Assembly (NCBI GenBank): GCA_028687375.1
Contig: JAQUAG010000003.1
Span: forward strand, 188,788 to 252,787
Source: Arcobacteraceae bacterium
Lineage (GTDB): Bacteria > Campylobacterota > Campylobacteria > Campylobacterales > Arcobacteraceae
DNA length: 64,000 bases
Direction: 5' to 3'
In this document: in pieces, positions 62,209 through 64,000 of the stretch
How positions within the stretch are numbered: the stretch's first letter is position 1
How the letters are laid out: each line of letters begins with the position of its first letter
The notes under the pieces: model-generated
The model's database searches: none
Seen by the model: only the letters and a program-made list of their open reading frames with translations
Told to the model about the DNA's origin: nothing
Program-made: the position numbers and the translations under genes

Positions 62209-63123
62209 ATGAAAAAGATTGTTTTTATTTTGGCTATTGTTGGCTCATTGTTTGGATTAGAAATTCCTAAAAATCACCTTGTAACTACAGATTGGTTGAC
62301 AAAGAATATTGACAATCCAAAGTTAAAAATTGTTGATACACGAGAGAAAAAAGAGTACGATTTAGGACATCTTAAAAATGCTCTTCATATTCCAAAAAGT
62401 GCTTATTTTCAAGGAAAAGTTGATGGTGTTTTTAAACTTTATAGTACACCTGAACAAATGACTGAAATTTTCCAAAATAATGGAATAAAAGAGGATGATA
62501 TTGTATTATTTTATAGTGCTGGGATAAAAGATGAAGATTTTGGCGATGGTGCAAGTGGGTTGTGGAATGCTTGGATATATGGATTTGAAAATAGTATCAT
62601 TTTAAATGGTGGCTATGCAAAATGGATTTATGAAAATAAACCCGTTACCATAGAACTTCCACAGATTATAAAAAGTGATTTTGAATTTGCAACTTACAAA
62701 AAAGGTTCACTCTCTTCGATAGTAGATATTTTGGATGCTATTTATGATGAGGAGATTCAAATTAGTGATGCAAGAGTTTCAAATCCTTATCTTGGAAAAG
62801 ATACAAACAAAGAATTAGCAAGATTTGGTAGAATACCAACTGCAAAACTTACTCCAGTTGTACGACATGTGAAGTTGGTTAATAATAAATATTATGAAAT
62901 AGTTACCCCAGAGGAATCTAAAAAAGCATTTACCAATAATGGTTTTGGAATTGAACTGAATAAACCTTTGATACTATATTGCAACACAGGGCATAAAGCT
63001 AGAGGATTATGGTTTGTTGCAAAGTTTCTTGTAAATATGAATAATGTAAGTATCTATGATGGTGGCATTGTAGAATACTCACGAAGTAATTTTAAAATGG
63101 AAACTGGTGAGCCAACAGAGTAA
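62209..63123 (+). CDS. periplasmic two-domain rhodanese (sulfurtransferase)
   Basis: This 304-residue protein has a signal peptide (1-17). Two rhodanese domains follow (about 22-150 and 165-300). The first has DTREKKEYDLGHLKNALHI but a Ser103 (LFYSAGIKDED) in the place of the active Cys. The second has Cys258 in LYCNTGHKARG, with the ending YDGGIVEYSRSN. It would move sulfane sulfur in the periplasm. I chose the ATG at 62209 because it gives a clean signal peptide and has AAAAGG upstream; the frame opens at 62164. Confidence 0.9.
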   Translation: MKKIVFILAIVGSLFGLEIPKNHLVTTDWLTKNIDNPKLKIVDTREKKEYDLGHLKNALHIPKSAYFQGKVDGVFKLYSTPEQMTEIFQNNGIKEDDIVLFYSAGIKDEDFGDGASGLWNAWIYGFENSIILNGGYAKWIYENKPVTIELPQIIKSDFEFATYKKGSLSSIVDILDAIYDEEIQISDARVSNPYLGKDTNKELARFGRIPTAKLTPVVRHVKLVNNKYYEIVTPEESKKAFTNNGFGIELNKPLILYCNTGHKARGLWFVAKFLVNMNNVSIYDGGIVEYSRSNFKMETGEPTE

Positions 63124-63150
63124 AACAAGATAAAAAAAGGTCATACAATA

Positions 63151-64000
63151 ATGATACAAACAATAAAAGAAGAGATAAAAAAAGTAATCGTAGGGCAAGA
63201 TGACCTTATCAATGGGATGCTTATGGCACTTTTTTGTGAGGGGCATATTTTTGTTGAAGGGATGCCAGGGTTAGCAAAAACAACCGCTATCAATTCTTTG
63301 GCTAAATCTTTAGGGTTCTCTTTTAAAAGGGTACAGTTTACCCCAGATTTGCTTCCAAGTGATATAACAGGGAGTGAAATACTAGATCTTAAAAATAATG
63401 ATTTCAAAATCAAACATGGACCAATTTTTGCTAATCTTCTTTTAGCAGATGAGATAAATCGAGCGGGAGCAAAAGTACAATCAGCACTTCTTGAAGCTAT
63501 GGCAGAAAAACAAGTTACTATTGGTGATGATACTTTTAAACTTCCATATCCTTTTATGGTTTTAGCAACTGCAAACCCAGTAGAACAAGAGGGGACATAC
63601 GAACTTCCTGAAGCATCTCTTGATAGATTTATGTTTAAAATCAAAGTTTCCTATAATACTATTGAAGAGGAATTTGAAATAGTTCAAAGAGTTGCTAAAA
63701 AAGGATTTGAGACTATTAATAAAGTTCTTGGATTTGATGATTTTATGATTATAAAACAAAAAATAAAAGATGTTCATATCGATGATGAATTATCTCGTTA
63801 TATCTTAGAGATAATCTTCGCTACAAGAAATCCAGAACTGTATGGTCTTTCTGAATTGAAACAGTATATTGACTTTGGAGCAAGTCCAAGGGCAAGTATT
63901 GACCTTTATAAAGCATCAAAAGCTTATGCTTTTTTAGAGGGTAAAGAGTTTGTTACCCCTTATGATATCTCTAAAGTTGCTTTTCTTGTTCTTCGTCATA
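63151..64000 (+). CDS. MoxR-family AAA ATPase (partial)
   Basis: The gene runs off the right edge, with at least 283 residues visible. Motifs are VIVGQDDLINGMLMALF, Walker A EGMPGLAKTT, Walker B LLLADEINRA, and the segment ATANPVEQEGTYELPEASLDRF. MoxR proteins act as chaperones for metal or cofactor insertion into extracytoplasmic and VWA-containing partners. It follows the rhodanese gene by 27 bases, and the usual DUF58/VWA genes would be expected beyond the window. Confidence 0.93.
   Translation, partial: MIQTIKEEIKKVIVGQDDLINGMLMALFCEGHIFVEGMPGLAKTTAINSLAKSLGFSFKRVQFTPDLLPSDITGSEILDLKNNDFKIKHGPIFANLLLADEINRAGAKVQSALLEAMAEKQVTIGDDTFKLPYPFMVLATANPVEQEGTYELPEASLDRFMFKIKVSYNTIEEEFEIVQRVAKKGFETINKVLGFDDFMIIKQKIKDVHIDDELSRYILEIIFATRNPELYGLSELKQYIDFGASPRASIDLYKASKAYAFLEGKEFVTPYDISKVAFLVLRH

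Noticed and set aside
63141..63777. Minus-strand open frames at the right edge
   Set aside because: They are antisense to the MoxR gene, whose motifs on the plus strand are unmistakable.
1..64000. CRISPR array
   Set aside because: No regularly spaced 25-40-base repeats were found; the only long exact repeat is the 295-base pair inside the TolC-SPOR gene.

Overview
The window is AT-rich bacterial chromosome and reads as Campylobacterota (Epsilonproteobacteria), closest in feel to the Sulfurimonas/Arcobacter group. The evidence is a nuoABCD cluster followed by a small NuoE-like protein and an unorthodox NuoF-like protein, a 50-residue zinc-free ribosomal protein L32, a PgbA-type protein next to glcD, a UbiD-family decarboxylase, and several small sulfur-related genes. 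Genus was not resolved.

Layout. 1-3775 (minus): complex I genes nuoF-like, nuoE-like, nuoD, nuoC, nuoB, nuoA. 3986-5937 (plus): folate genes pabB and a pabC-like gene plus a conserved hypothetical. 5945-9266 (minus): fatty-acid/phospholipid and ribosomal cluster fabH, plsX, rpmF, DUF177, ndk, and a 2[4Fe-4S] ferredoxin. 9477-22020 (plus): an envelope operon combining a Cache-like membrane sensor, a MotA/TolQ/ExbB-type channel, a MotB/OmpA-like partner, a TolC protein fused to four SPOR-like repeats, a LapD-like degenerate GGDEF/EAL receptor, a SPOR lipoprotein, a Sel1-repeat protein and a PLP-fold protein that lacks the catalytic lysine. I consider this the most unusual system in the window. 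22006-28302: a receiver-domain protein, nfo, rimO, DUF309, a TehA/SLAC1-type transporter and a UbiD-like decarboxylase. 28325-41406 (minus): malic enzyme, ovoB-like and ovoA (ovothiol), proS, hemA, an internally duplicated hypothetical protein, fliP, yihY, glcD, pgbA-like, bioD.

A tRNA-Met gene (41499-41575) marks the border to about 16 kb of accessory DNA. Its first part (41717-48556) has an unknown 542-residue protein, an AlpA-like HTH protein, a D5/P4-primase-like protein with a destroyed Walker A site, and a HerA/TraG-like ATPase. A VapBC-type toxin-antitoxin pair, a FISUMP lipoprotein, a zinc-ribbon protein, an EcsC/TerB-like membrane protein and an XRE regulator follow. Then comes a tight minus-strand operon of plasmid/phage-type recombination genes (DUF932, Gp157-like, Rad52-like, DUF2958 and small unknowns). 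No integrase, transposase or CRISPR array was found.

The right end (57679-64000) looks like a sulfur-linked module: DUF302, DsrE-like, J-domain protein, periplasmic monoheme cytochrome, a two-component system, a DUF3147 membrane protein, a cysteine-containing ArsR regulator, a periplasmic rhodanese, and the start of a MoxR ATPase gene that runs off the window. Two near-identical palindromes, one before the DUF302 gene and one between arsR and the rhodanese gene, suggest a single ArsR-type regulon.
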